DNA of 64,000 nt, from the NCBI RefSeq assembly GCF_900129455.1, contig NZ_FQVU01000001.1, forward strand, positions 868,001 to 932,000, written 5' to 3'. This document shows positions 25,306 through 33,218 of this stretch, piece after piece (the stretch's first letter is position 1; each line of letters opens with the position of its first letter). The position numbers were made by a program, and so were the translations under genes. The notes under the pieces were generated by a model that was not told where the DNA came from, did not search any database, and worked only from the letters and a program-made list of their open reading frames with translations. Source of the DNA: Jatrophihabitans endophyticus (GTDB taxonomy: Bacteria; Actinomycetota; Actinomycetes; Mycobacteriales; Jatrophihabitantaceae).

Positions 25306-26028
25306 ATGCAGATCGCCACCCCCGTCCGCCGCCTCGCCGTCGTCGCCGTCGTCGGCGCGATCGCCGTCGTCGCCGCCGGCGGTGTCGGGTACGCCGCCGC
25401 GTCGTCGGCCGGCAAGCCCGTCACCGCCTGCGCGAACGCCAAGGGCAAGCTCGCCCTGCAGAACAAGAAGGGGAAGTGCGCCGCCGGCTACAAGCGGGTG
25501 ACGATCGGCAAGCAGGGTCCGCGCGGCGCCGCGGGCGCGAAGGGTGCCAAGGGCGCCGCCGGCGCCGCCGGTCCCCAGGGGGCACCCGGCGCGCAGGGGC
25601 CTGGCGCCGTGGTGTTCGACGAGATCGCGTTCGACAACGACACGACGTCGACCGTGACCGTCGACGGTTTCGGCTATCAGGGCCAGTGCACGGTCACCGG
25701 CACGGGCTCGAGCCGCAGCGTGACGGCCAAGCTGCTGGTGACGCCCCCCGCCAACACCTCCGCGCGGATCACCGCGCTCTCGGCGTCGACGCTGAACGGC
25801 GGCACGCCGGTGCCCGTCGCCTACCAGGGCAGTGCCGCCAGCACCACGCAGGACGTGCACGTCGGGGCGTCCGACACCGACACCCGCATCCTCTACAACC
25901 CGGCGATGCACGTGATCGGCGGGAACCGCGTCCAGGTCGTCTCGATCAACATGACGGCCAAGGCGCCGGTCTCCGGCTTCGTCAACGTCCCCTGCTCCTT
26001 CGAGGGGACCATCACGGCGGCCTCCTGA
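25306..26028 (+). CDS. Secreted protein with a short collagen-like repeat
   Basis: A 240-aa exported protein. The signal peptide/anchor covers about residues 9-32 (hydrophobic, ending GYAAASS). A basic Cys-containing block (ACANAKGKLALQNKKGKCAAGYKRV) leads into nine uninterrupted G-x-y triplets at about residues 71-97 (GPRGAAGAKGAKGAAGAAG, then GPQ, GAP, GAQ). The remaining 140 residues are a Thr/Val-rich beta domain with two cysteines (GQCTVTG, NVPCSFEG) that may pair. The triplets should form a short trimeric stalk, with the C-terminal domain as head. GGGAGA precedes the ATG. Partner and role are unknown. Confidence 0.75.
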   Translation: MQIATPVRRLAVVAVVGAIAVVAAGGVGYAAASSAGKPVTACANAKGKLALQNKKGKCAAGYKRVTIGKQGPRGAAGAKGAKGAAGAAGPQGAPGAQGPGAVVFDEIAFDNDTTSTVTVDGFGYQGQCTVTGTGSSRSVTAKLLVTPPANTSARITALSASTLNGGTPVPVAYQGSAASTTQDVHVGASDTDTRILYNPAMHVIGGNRVQVVSINMTAKAPVSGFVNVPCSFEGTITAAS

Positions 26029-26098
26029 GCCGGCTCGCCACAGACCCCACAGGGCGCGAGCGGCCGGTCACCCACCCGGGTGGCCGGCCGTTCGGGCA

Positions 26099-27244
26099 TC
26101 AGTGACGCGGCAGCCACGCCCCGAGCAGGTCGACCGCGTGCGCGATCTCGTCGCCGTCCCCGGCGAAGCACAGCCGCACGAAACGCCCGCCGTCGACCGG
26201 ATCGAAGTCGACACCCGGCACCAGCGCCACACCTGTCTCGTCCAGCACCCGTGCGCACCACGAGGTCGAGTCGTCGGTCCACCGGGACACGTCGGCGTAG
26301 ACGTAGAACGCCCCGTCCGCCGGGGCGAGCCGGTCGAGACCGATCGCGGGCAGCGCGTCGAGCAGCATGGCGCGGTTCCGCGCGTACCGCGCCACGTTGG
26401 CGTCCAGCTCGTCGTACGCGTCGAAGGCCGCGACGGCGGCGAGCTGCGAGAGCACCGGCGGGCAGATCGTGAAGTTGCCGGCGAGCCGGTCGACGGAGTC
26501 GGCCAGCTCGTCGGGCACGAGCAACCAGCCGATGCGCCACCCCGTCATCGAGAAGTACTTCGAGAACGAGTTGACCACCACGCCGTCGCGATGCGTCCGC
26601 CAGGCGCTCGTGGCGACCTCACCGAAGGTGATGCCGTGGTAGATCTCGTCGCTGATCAACCGCGTCCCGTGGTCACGACACCATTGCGCGATGTCGCGCA
26701 ATTCGTCGGGACCGACCATGGTGCCGGTCGGGTTGGCCGGGCTCGCGAGCACGAGGCCGGCCGGCGGCTCCGGGAGCGCGTCCAGCTGCGCGACGGTGGG
26801 TTGGAAGCGGGTCTCCGGTCCGCACGGCAACTCGATCACGCGGCAGCCGAGGGCGGCCAGCATGTTGCGGTAGGCCGGGTAACCGGGTCGCGCCATGACG
26901 ACGGTGTCCCCCGCGTCGAACGCGGCCAGGAACGCGAGCAGGAACCCGCCCGACGAGCCAGTGGTCACCGCCACGCTCGCCGGGTCGACCGCCACGCCGA
27001 CACGGTCGCGGTAGTGGCCGGCGATCGCCTCGCGCAGCGCCGGCACGCCGAGCGCGCTGGAGTACCCGATGCGGTCGGCGTCGAGGGCGCGCCGGGCGGC
27101 TGCCCGCACCGGGCTCGGCGCCGGTGTCGACGGTTGTCCGGCCGACAGGTCGACGACCGGCAGGCCGGCGGCCCGGCGGCGGCCGACGGCGTCGATCACC
27201 CGCATCACGCGGAAGGGCGGGACACCGCCGCGGTCGGAGATCAC
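26099..27244 (-). CDS. Class I/II pyridoxal-phosphate aminotransferase
   Basis: A 381-aa fold-type I PLP enzyme. The Schiff-base lysine is in VNSFSKYFSMTGWRIGWLL near residue 232. The substrate-side arginine lies in RFVRLCFAGD near the C-terminus, the cofactor asparagine in LASPANPTGTM near 168, and the aspartate/tyrosine in LISDEIYHGITFG near 198. The pattern GYSSALGVPALREAIAGHY near 67 is typical of the aspartate/aromatic subgroup I. The amino-donor is not determined. I use GTG 27244 (ISDRGGVPPF). The promoter lies in the divergent region with hisN, which contains a long perfect hairpin. Confidence 0.9.
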   Translation of the reverse strand: MISDRGGVPPFRVMRVIDAVGRRRAAGLPVVDLSAGQPSTPAPSPVRAAARRALDADRIGYSSALGVPALREAIAGHYRDRVGVAVDPASVAVTTGSSGGFLLAFLAAFDAGDTVVMARPGYPAYRNMLAALGCRVIELPCGPETRFQPTVAQLDALPEPPAGLVLASPANPTGTMVGPDELRDIAQWCRDHGTRLISDEIYHGITFGEVATSAWRTHRDGVVVNSFSKYFSMTGWRIGWLLVPDELADSVDRLAGNFTICPPVLSQLAAVAAFDAYDELDANVARYARNRAMLLDALPAIGLDRLAPADGAFYVYADVSRWTDDSTSWCARVLDETGVALVPGVDFDPVDGGRFVRLCFAGDGDEIAHAVDLLGAWLPRH

Positions 27245-27349
27245 AGCCCGACGGTAGCGGTCTCGCCCCACGAGGCCAGGACGGCACCGAGACAGGAGAA
27301 GCCACCTGGTCCCGACGTGGACCCCTGGTCGTCCGAGTGTCGGACAGCC

Positions 27350-27390
27350 CGTGTGCAGCCCGTGTGCAGCCCGCACACGGGCTGCACACG
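27350..27390. repeat. Long perfect hairpin built of 11-bp repeats in a divergent promoter region
   Basis: Arms of 18 bp (27350-27367 and 27373-27390) are perfectly complementary around a 5-nt AGCCC loop. The unit CAGCCCGTGTG occurs directly at 27345-27355 and 27356-27366 and inverted at 27374-27384. It lies 105 bp upstream of the aminotransferase and 57 bp upstream of hisN, so it is in promoter and not terminator position; a multi-site operator or cruciform is more likely. Confidence 0.7.
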
Positions 27391-27447
27391 CTCTGCCATA
27401 CACGGCGTCGACGTCGTGAGGGTCGTCGGCGACGGTAACCTCCGCCC

Positions 27448-28230
27448 GTGCCCGATTTCACCGACGATCTCGCCCTCGCCCGCCGGCTCGCCGACCTGGC
27501 GGACGCGATCTCGCTCGCACGCTTTCGCGCCACCGACCTCGTGGTGGAGACCAAGCCCGACCTCACCCCGGTGAGCGACGCCGACCGTGCCGTGGAGCGG
27601 GAACTGCGCGACGAGCTCGCCCGCGCACGGCCGGACGACGCCGTCTCGGGCGAGGAGCTCGGCTCTGCCGGTTCCGGGGCTCGGCGCTGGGTCCTGGACC
27701 CGATCGACGGCACGAAGAACTACGTCCGAGGCGTGCCCGTGTGGGCGACACTCGTCGCCCTGCTCGACGGGGACGACGCCGTCGTCGGCGTCGTCTCGGC
27801 GCCGGCACTCGGGCGCCGCTGGTGGGCCGCGCGGGGCCTCGGCGCGTTCGGCACGACCCTGGGTGGCGAGCCCACGCGGCTGGCCGTCTCCCGGGTCGCG
27901 CAGCTGGCCGACGCGAGCATGTCCTACTCGTCGCTGGGGGGCTGGCGCGAGCGCGGGGTCGACCTCGAGGCGGTCACCGCGCAGCTCTGGCGCAGCCGCG
28001 CCTACGGTGACTTCTGGTCGCACATGCTCGTCGCCGAGGGCGCGGTCGACATCGCGGCCGAGCCCGAGCTGTCCCTCTGGGACATGGCCGCGCTGGCCCC
28101 GATCGTCGTCGAGGCGGGTGGCCGCTTCACCGCGGTCGACGGCCGATCCTGGGTGCACGGTGACAGCGCCGCGACGAGCAACGGGCTGCTGCACGACGCA
28201 CTGCTGGCGGCCCTGCGCCCACAGCACTAG
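27448..28230 (+). CDS. hisN: Histidinol-phosphatase, inositol-monophosphatase family
   Basis: A 260-aa Mg-dependent phosphatase. Metal-binding motifs are SGEELG near residue 66, WVLDPIDGTKNYVRGVPVW near 80-98 and LWDMAALAPIVVEAGG near 209-224. Actinobacteria use an IMPase-like HisN for the histidinol-phosphate step of histidine synthesis, and the DFWSHMLVAEGAVDIAAEPE stretch near 188-207 agrees with that group. A general inositol monophosphatase cannot be excluded, because no other his gene is nearby. Start GTG 27448 gives MPDFTDDLALARRLAD, the family N-terminus. Confidence 0.87.
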   Translation: MPDFTDDLALARRLADLADAISLARFRATDLVVETKPDLTPVSDADRAVERELRDELARARPDDAVSGEELGSAGSGARRWVLDPIDGTKNYVRGVPVWATLVALLDGDDAVVGVVSAPALGRRWWAARGLGAFGTTLGGEPTRLAVSRVAQLADASMSYSSLGGWRERGVDLEAVTAQLWRSRAYGDFWSHMLVAEGAVDIAAEPELSLWDMAALAPIVVEAGGRFTAVDGRSWVHGDSAATSNGLLHDALLAALRPQH

Positions 28231-28236
28231 TTCCCG

Positions 28237-29259
28237 TCACGGCAGCAGCAGGCAGCTGTCGCCGAACTCGTGCCACCGGTAGCCCCGCGCCGACGCCGCG
28301 GCGTACGCGCGCTCCACGAGCTCCCGGCCCGCCACCGCCCGGAGCAGGTCGAGGTGGGAGGCACCGGACTCGTGCCATCCGGTCAGCAGCCCGGAGACCA
28401 CCCGGGCCTCGCGGGCGGGCCCGAGCACGAGGTCGGTCCACCCGCGCCGTTCCCGCACGACACCGACGTCGTCGGTCGCCGACTCCAGTGCGCGCGTCAC
28501 GCTCGTGCCGACCGCGACGACGCGGCCGCCGGCGGCCCGGGTCGTGTTCACGTACCGCGCCGTCGCCCCGGGCACCCGGAAGCGTTCCGGCTGCGGCTGC
28601 TCACCCGGTTCCTGCGACGACACCCCGGTGTGCAGGACGATCGGCGCGACCGCGATCCCCCGCGTGACCAGCTCGGTGACGAGCTCCACGGTGAACGGGC
28701 GTCCCGCGCTCGGCATCTCCGCGCTCCCCGGCTCGCGGGCGAACACGGTCTGGTAGTCCGGCAGCGGATGCGGCCGAGCGACGTAGGAGTAGCGGATCGG
28801 CCGGCCGTGCCGGTCGAGCAGCGCCGCGACACCTCCCTCGACCGCGACCGACGCCCGCCAGAGCCGCCGCTGCCCGGCGGGATGGGCCGCGAGCAGCCGC
28901 ATCGGCACCCGGTCGGGCAGGGTGATCGTCTCGCCGGCGCGCGCGTCCGGGACCGGGCCGGCCGCGTCCTCCCGGGGTCTGATCTCGACCACCCACGTCC
29001 CGTCGTCGAGGGCGGTGGCGAAGTGCACGGTGACCGCGCGGCCGTAGGCGCGCACGCCGTCGACGGCCGCGGGCAGCGTCCGCGAGGTGTTCACGACGAG
29101 GAGGTCACCGGCGGACAGGTAGTCGACGAGAGCGGGGAACCGCGCGTGCTCCACCCCGCCGCGGTGCGCCACGAGCAGTCGCACGCCGTCGCGCGCCGAC
29201 GGCGGCTCGGTCGCCGCCACACCGCCCGCCACACCGCTCGGCACGCGCGGGCCGCTCAC
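28237..29259 (-). CDS. QueA-like S-adenosylmethionine:tRNA ribosyltransferase-isomerase family protein
   Basis: A 340-aa protein of the QueA family. Recognisable blocks are AGDLLVVNTSRTLPAAVDG near residue 51, DYQTVFAREPGSAEMPSAGR near 163-182, and the C-terminal ESGASHLDLLRAVAG. In QueA these bind 7-aminomethyl-7-deazaguanine in tRNA and transfer the ribosyl group of AdoMet. Most actinobacteria do not make queuosine, and no tgt gene is in the window, so the substrate may differ. The GTG start overlaps the stop of the SDR gene (GTGA), placing it in a SoxR-facing operon. Confidence 0.82.
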   Translation of the reverse strand: MSGPRVPSGVAGGVAATEPPSARDGVRLLVAHRGGVEHARFPALVDYLSAGDLLVVNTSRTLPAAVDGVRAYGRAVTVHFATALDDGTWVVEIRPREDAAGPVPDARAGETITLPDRVPMRLLAAHPAGQRRLWRASVAVEGGVAALLDRHGRPIRYSYVARPHPLPDYQTVFAREPGSAEMPSAGRPFTVELVTELVTRGIAVAPIVLHTGVSSQEPGEQPQPERFRVPGATARYVNTTRAAGGRVVAVGTSVTRALESATDDVGVVRERRGWTDLVLGPAREARVVSGLLTGWHESGASHLDLLRAVAGRELVERAYAAASARGYRWHEFGDSCLLLP

Positions 29260-29954
29260 GACGCCACCCGCCCGGCGTCCCAGTCGGCCAGCCGGTACCG
29301 GCCGCTGGGCGGCTGCGCGTCGAGCAGCCGGAGCAGGGCGGGCACGACGTGCGCCGGTTCGGGCCGGTCGCTGATGTCCTCGCCCGGGAAGGCGGCCTGG
29401 TGCATCGCCGTGCGCATGTCACCGGGATCGACCGTGTAGACCCGCAGGTCCGGTTCCTCCACCGCGAGCACGGCACCGGCGTGGTCGAGCGCGGCCTTGG
29501 CCGAGCCGTACCCGCCCCACGTCTCGTACGGCTCGACGGCCGCGTCGGAGCTGACGTCGATCACCGTCCCGGCGGCTCCGCGCAGCAGGGGCAGCAGCAA
29601 CTGCAACAGGCCGATCGGGGCGAGGACGTTGGTCTCGTACACGCGGCGCAGGGCGTCGAGCGGGTGGGCCGCGAGTGGGGGCAACGGGCTGGGCCCGAGC
29701 TCGCTCGCGTTGTTCACGAGCAGGTCGAGCCGGCCGTGCGCGTCGACGGCGGCGGCCAACGCGGCCCGGTGGCCGGGATCGGTGATGTCTCCGGGCACGA
29801 CGGTGGCCCGCGGCAACTCCGCGGCGAGGCCCTCGGTGCGGCGGGCGTCGACGACGAGCTGCCAGCCGCGCGCCGTCAGCGCGCGGGCCAGCTCCAGGCC
29901 GAGACCGCGGGACGCTCCGGTGACGAGGGCGGTGGGTTGCGGGGTTGGAGTCAT
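29256..29954 (-). CDS. Short-chain dehydrogenase/reductase
   Basis: An SDR of about 232 aa. The NADP-binding glycine motif is ALVTGASRGLGLELARAL at the N-terminus. NNASELG (motif NNAG variant) is near residue 82. The catalytic serine is in VIDVSSDAAVE and the YxxxK pair in GGYGSAKAALDHAG near 146. I place the start at ATG 29954 because a SoxR-type -10 element covers the alternative ATG at 29963. The transcript would then be nearly leaderless. It is the first gene of the operon with the QueA-like protein and faces soxR, so induction by redox-cycling compounds is likely. Confidence 0.85.
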   Translation of the reverse strand: MTPTPQPTALVTGASRGLGLELARALTARGWQLVVDARRTEGLAAELPRATVVPGDITDPGHRAALAAAVDAHGRLDLLVNNASELGPSPLPPLAAHPLDALRRVYETNVLAPIGLLQLLLPLLRGAAGTVIDVSSDAAVEPYETWGGYGSAKAALDHAGAVLAVEEPDLRVYTVDPGDMRTAMHQAAFPGEDISDRPEPAHVVPALLRLLDAQPPSGRYRLADWDAGRVAS

Positions 29955-29961
29955 GCCCGCC

Positions 29962-29992
29962 ATGCTTGTAGTTGAAGCCAACTCTAGGTCAA
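29962..29992 (-). promoter_or_regulatory. MerR/SoxR-type promoter with 19-bp spacer and central dyad
   Basis: On the minus strand TTGACC (29992-29987), a 19-bp spacer, then AAGCAT (29967-29962). The spacer contains the dyad AGTTGGCTTCAACT. Over-long spacers with a centred dyad are the hallmark of MerR-family activated promoters, including SoxR targets. It drives the SDR gene and is upstream of soxR. Confidence 0.65.
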
Positions 29993-30007
29993 GGACGGAT
30001 TGTTGCC

Positions 30008-30466
30008 GTGAGAACGACCGATCTCCTGACGATGGGCCAGGTCGTCGAGCGCAGCGGGTTCGCGGCGTCGGCGCTGCGGTTCTACGAACGCGAGGGCCTC
30101 GTCCAGGCCACGCGGACGACCGGCAACCAGCGCCGCTACGAGCGCAGCGTGCTGCGCCGGCTGGCGTTCATCCGGGCGGCCCGCAACGTGGGGCTGCGCC
30201 TCGACGAGGTGGCGGCCGCGCTGGCCACGCTGCCCGACGGCCGCACCCCGACGCGGGCGGACTGGACGCGGCTGTCGCGTACCTGGCGGCAGCGCCTCGA
30301 CGACCAGATCGCCGCGCTGAGCCGACTGCGCGACGGGCTCGACTCCTGCATCGGCTGCGGCTGCCTGTCGATGAGGACGTGCGCCATGTCGAACCCCGAG
30401 GACGTCGCCGCGGCGCGCGGCCCGGGCGCGAGCTTCCTCCCGGCGCCGCTGCGCTCCCCTGCCTGA
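30008..30466 (+). CDS. soxR: Redox-sensitive MerR-family regulator SoxR
   Basis: A 152-aa SoxR. The N-terminal winged helix begins LTMGQVVERSGFAASALRFY, then the dimerisation helix, then the [2Fe-2S] motif CIGCGCLSMRTC near residues 115-126, exactly the C-x2-C-x-C-x5-C spacing of SoxR. Oxidation of the cluster by redox-cycling metabolites untwists the target promoter. I use GTG 30008; ATG 30032 is a possible internal start. It is divergent from the SDR/QueA-like operon with a MerR-type promoter between them, so that operon is the likely local target. Confidence 0.95.
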   Translation: MRTTDLLTMGQVVERSGFAASALRFYEREGLVQATRTTGNQRRYERSVLRRLAFIRAARNVGLRLDEVAAALATLPDGRTPTRADWTRLSRTWRQRLDDQIAALSRLRDGLDSCIGCGCLSMRTCAMSNPEDVAAARGPGASFLPAPLRSPA

Positions 30467-30482
30467 GGAGGACGGCGCAGCG

Positions 30483-31022
30483 TCAGGACGCGAGCCCCTC
30501 GACGATCTCCGCCGCCGGCAGCGCGGCGAGCGCGTCGGGCGGGAGCGCGATCTTGGCACGCCGTAACCCGCTGCCGACCACGGCCACGGGCCGTGCCAGC
30601 ACGGCCGCGTCCACGAGCACGGGCCAGTCGGCGGGCAACCCCAGCGGCGTGATGCCGCCGTACTCCATCCCCGACAGCGACACCGCGTCGGCCATCGGCG
30701 CGAACGACGCCTTGCGGGCGTCGAGCCGCTTGCGCACCACGCCGTTGACGTCTGCCCGGGTCGTCGCGAGGACGACGCACGCCGCGTAGCGGGTGACCTC
30801 CCCGCGCCGCCCGGCGATGACCACGCAGTTGGCCGAGTCGACGAGCTCGACGCCGTACCGCTCGCAGAACTGCGCGGTGTCGGCGAGCTCGGGGTCGATG
30901 GGCGCGACCCGGACGTCGCCGGCGCGGGACCAGCCGGCGAGGAACGACGCGACGGGGGCCGCGAGCAGGTCGTCGGAGCCGGCCGACGCGGTCCGCCAGT
31001 CGAGAGTGCCGGGTGTCGTCAC
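30483..31022 (-). CDS. YbaK/EbsC-domain aminoacyl-tRNA deacylase-like protein
   Basis: A 179-aa protein with the YbaK/ProX fold but diverged from the YbaK at 16242. Visible blocks are QFCERYGVELVDSANCVVIAG near residue 52, VVRKRLDARKASFAPMADAV near 95-114 (with the RK pair in place of CKT), and the glycine loop SLSGMEYGGITPLGLPADWP near 115-134. It probably hydrolyses a misacylated tRNA; the amino acid is unknown. It overlaps nothing and is convergent with soxR, 16 bp apart. Confidence 0.82.
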   Translation of the reverse strand: MTTPGTLDWRTASAGSDDLLAAPVASFLAGWSRAGDVRVAPIDPELADTAQFCERYGVELVDSANCVVIAGRRGEVTRYAACVVLATTRADVNGVVRKRLDARKASFAPMADAVSLSGMEYGGITPLGLPADWPVLVDAAVLARPVAVVGSGLRRAKIALPPDALAALPAAEIVEGLAS

Positions 31023-31045
31023 GAAACCGACCGTACTGTGGACGC

Positions 31046-31465
31046 ATGACCACCGACGAGACGGTCGAGAAGATCCTGCGCGGCTACGACACCATCACCG
31101 TGGTCGGTGCGAGCACCGACGCCGCGAAGCCCGCGCACTACGTCCCCGAGCACATGCAGCAGCACGGCTGGCGCATCGTCCCGGTGAATCCGCGCGGTGG
31201 CACCATCCTCGGCGAGCAGGTGCACGAGTCGCTCGCGCAGGTGCCGGAGCAGGTCGGCCTGGTCGACGTGTTCCGGCCGTCGGAGCAGGCGCCGGACGTC
31301 GCCCGGCAGGCCGTCGCCGCCGGCGCGACCGCGCTGTGGCTGCAGCTGCACATCGCGTCGGACGAGGCACGCCGCATCGCCGAGGACGCCGGCCTGCTCT
31401 ACGTCGAGAACCGCTGCCTGATCATCGAGCAGCGGCGCCTGTCCCTGTCGGCTCCGGAGCTGTAA
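31046..31465 (+). CDS. CoA-binding domain protein (YccU type)
   Basis: A 139-aa single-domain protein of the CoA-binding Rossmann family. Motifs: ITVVGASTDAAKPAHYVPEH near residues 17-36 with the nucleotide loop, VPVNPRGGTILGEQVHESL near 46-64, VDVFRPSEQAPDVARQAV near 74-91, and VENRCLIIE near 121. The cysteine in NRC is conserved in the family. Physiological role is unknown; relatives resemble the N-domain of acyl-CoA synthetases (ADP-forming). ATG 31046 is used. The next gene starts 4 bp after its stop, so they form an operon. Confidence 0.87.
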   Translation: MTTDETVEKILRGYDTITVVGASTDAAKPAHYVPEHMQQHGWRIVPVNPRGGTILGEQVHESLAQVPEQVGLVDVFRPSEQAPDVARQAVAAGATALWLQLHIASDEARRIAEDAGLLYVENRCLIIEQRRLSLSAPEL

Positions 31466-31468
31466 CCC

Positions 31469-31879
31469 GTGGACGCCGGCGCCGCCCGCGACTTCCTGCG
31501 CGACAACCACCACGCCGTCCTCGCGACGTTCCGCACGGACGGGCGTCCGCAGCTCTCCCCCGTCACGGCGGCCGTCGACGCCGAGGGCCGGGTCGTGGTG
31601 AGCACCCGCGAGACCGCGATGAAGGTCAGGCACCTGCGCCGCGACCCGCGCGTCGGGCTCACCGCGTTCGTCGACGCCTTCTACGGCGACTGGATCCAGG
31701 TCGAGGGCACCGCCGAGATCGTCGCGCTGCCCGAGGCGATGGAGCTGCTCGTCGAGTACTACCGCTTGGTGTCGGGCGAGCACCCCGACTGGGACGACTA
31801 CCGCGCGGCGATGGCCCGCGACCAGCGCGTCGTGATCCGCTTCGCCATCGAGCGGGCCGGCCCGAACGCCTCCGGCTGA
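31469..31879 (+). CDS. PPOX-class F420-dependent oxidoreductase-like protein
   Basis: A 136-aa split beta-barrel protein of the pyridoxamine-phosphate-oxidase superfamily. The pattern HHAVLATFRTDGRPQLSPVT near residues 14-33, VVVSTRETAMKVRHLRRDPR near 42-61, and YGDWIQVEGTAEIVAL near 72-87 matches the actinobacterial Rv1155-like group that binds deazaflavin F420. GTG start 31469 lies four bases past the previous stop. Substrate is unknown. Confidence 0.85.
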   Translation: MDAGAARDFLRDNHHAVLATFRTDGRPQLSPVTAAVDAEGRVVVSTRETAMKVRHLRRDPRVGLTAFVDAFYGDWIQVEGTAEIVALPEAMELLVEYYRLVSGEHPDWDDYRAAMARDQRVVIRFAIERAGPNASG

Positions 31880-31913
31880 CCGCGGGCCCTCGCGACGCGC
31901 TACGCTGTGCTAC

Positions 31914-32180
31914 ATGCGGACCGTAACCCACCGCGAGATGCGTAACAGCAGTGGTGAGCTGTTGCGTGCCGTCGCCGCGGGCGAGTCCGTGCTGGTGACC
32001 AACAACGGACGGGTGACGGCAGTCCTCTCACCGCCCGGGACGATCCCGCTCGTCGATCTGGCGGCCCGGGGCCAGGCCCGCCCTCCCCGCGCGCCGCGCA
32101 GCGATCTCGCCGCCGTCCGTCGAGGCAGCTCCGCGCGAACGACGGGCGAGCTGATCGCCGACGTCCGCGGCCACTGGTGA
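31914..32180 (+). CDS. vapB: Type II antitoxin, Phd/YefM family
   Basis: An 88-aa protein with the Phd/YefM N-terminal DNA-binding fold: TVTHREMRNSSGELLRAVAA then ESVLVTNNGRVTAVLSP. The C-terminal half (residues 45-88) is the flexible toxin-binding part. Its stop overlaps the start of the PIN toxin gene (GTGA), the usual arrangement for keeping antitoxin in excess. It would autorepress its own promoter; TACGCTGTGCTACA lies just upstream of the ATG. Confidence 0.9.
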   Translation: MRTVTHREMRNSSGELLRAVAAGESVLVTNNGRVTAVLSPPGTIPLVDLAARGQARPPRAPRSDLAAVRRGSSARTTGELIADVRGHW

Positions 32181-32566
32181 TCGCCTATCTCGACACCTCG
32201 GCGGCGATGAAGCTGGTCGTGGAGGAGGCAGAGTCGACCGCGTTGCTCGGCCTGCTCACGTCCGCCGAGGAGTTCGACCTCGTCGCGAGCTGGCTGCTGC
32301 ACACCGAACTGCACTGCGCGGCGAACCGGCATCCCGACTCCGTGCCCACAGCAGCCGTCGAGCAGGTGCTCGACACCGTGACGCTCGTCGACCTCACCCG
32401 TGGCGACCTACTGACCGCAGGAACGTTGCCCGGCGGGCTGCGCTCCGCCGACGCCCTCCATCTCGCGGTCGCACTCCGGGTCGCGGCCGACGACATGGTC
32501 ACCTACGACGCCGAACTCGCCGCGGCGGCACGCTCCGCGGGGTTGCGCGTCCGGGACCCCCGCTGA
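32177..32566 (+). CDS. vapC: VapC-type PIN-domain ribonuclease toxin
   Basis: A 129-aa PIN nuclease. Acidic metal ligands are D6 in AYLDTSAAMKLV, the glutamate in LLHTELHCA near residue 43, and the aspartate in LRSADALHLAVAL near 94; VTYDAELAAAA near 112 holds the fourth. VapC toxins cleave tRNA or rRNA. It is coupled to the antitoxin by a 4-nt overlap. The two genes are a complete, apparently intact module. Confidence 0.93.
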   Translation: MIAYLDTSAAMKLVVEEAESTALLGLLTSAEEFDLVASWLLHTELHCAANRHPDSVPTAAVEQVLDTVTLVDLTRGDLLTAGTLPGGLRSADALHLAVALRVAADDMVTYDAELAAAARSAGLRVRDPR

Positions 32567-32582
32567 GGCGCGCGGCGGACGT

Positions 32583-32858
32583 TCAACCGGCGGTGAACCC
32601 CGTCAGCCCCTCGGGATCGGACCACACGGTCTCGACCGAGGTCACCGAGCCGGGCGGGGTGTCGCCGTGCAGCTGCGCCAGCAGCGCCTCGCAGTCGACC
32701 CGGGGCCCCTCGGCGACCACCTCGACGCGACCGTCGGGGAGGTTCACCGCGGCACCGGCCAGGCCGAGCCGGCGGGCCTCGTCCCGCGTCCACGCCCGGA
32801 AGCCGACGCCCTGCACCCGCCCGCTCACGAACGCCTGCAGCCGTACCCGATCGCTCAC
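32583..32858 (-). CDS. acyP: Acylphosphatase
   Basis: A 91-aa enzyme hydrolysing acyl phosphates. The catalytic arginine is in SGRVQGVGFRAWTRDEARRL near residues 12-31 and the catalytic asparagine in AAVNLPDGRVEVVAEG near 37-52. Length is typical (90-100 aa). It is convergent with vapC and stands alone. Function in the cell is usually housekeeping and poorly defined. Confidence 0.95.
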   Translation of the reverse strand: MSDRVRLQAFVSGRVQGVGFRAWTRDEARRLGLAGAAVNLPDGRVEVVAEGPRVDCEALLAQLHGDTPPGSVTSVETVWSDPEGLTGFTAG

Positions 32859-32890
32859 ACCCCGAGCCTAGGCGCGTCGGAGGGCGCCGG

Positions 32891-33109
32891 TTACGAGGCC
32901 GCCCGCAGCCGGGCCGCGTCGTCGCCGCGCCAGCCGCGCGAACTGCGCGGCCAGGCCACGGCACGCTCCTGGCTCCAGAACGTCTCGGCACCGGCCGCGG
33001 GACGTTCGAACTGGTCGGCGACGTCGTCGATCACGTCGGGACGGGACGCCTGCGCGGCGGGGGTCCAGGCCGCGTTGGTCACGTAGGTGTCGGTCGGCAG
33101 GTCGGGCAT
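32891..33109 (-). CDS. Small protein of unknown function
   Basis: A 72-aa acidic-then-basic protein starting MPDLPTDTYVTNAAW, with an ATG at 33109 preceded by GAGAGGTG. It has no membrane segment or cysteine. The middle (PDVIDDVADQFERPAAGAET) is predicted helical and the end is Arg-rich. I recognise no family. The clear ribosome-binding site and unbroken high-GC codon pattern support it as a gene. The 109 bp before it up to 33218 hold no other gene. Confidence 0.6.
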   Translation of the reverse strand: MPDLPTDTYVTNAAWTPAAQASRPDVIDDVADQFERPAAGAETFWSQERAVAWPRSSRGWRGDDAARLRAAS

Positions 33110-33218
33110 GGCGTCACCTCTCGCCGGACGACCGGGTCGGGGCGACCGGTCTCGGCTCCAGGGTGCCCCGCGCATGTGACCGGTCCGTTTCGCCCGGTGG
33201 ACGGTGGTGCTAACGGCG

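Noticed and set aside
26102-27574. 490-codon plus-strand frame over the aminotransferase
   Set aside because: No domain and it crosses the hairpin region; the aminotransferase on the minus strand has all PLP residues.
16241-31022. Two YbaK-type proteins (16242 and 30483) as a recent duplication
   Set aside because: They share only the fold-level pattern; one has the CKT motif and the other RK, so they are distinct old subfamilies.
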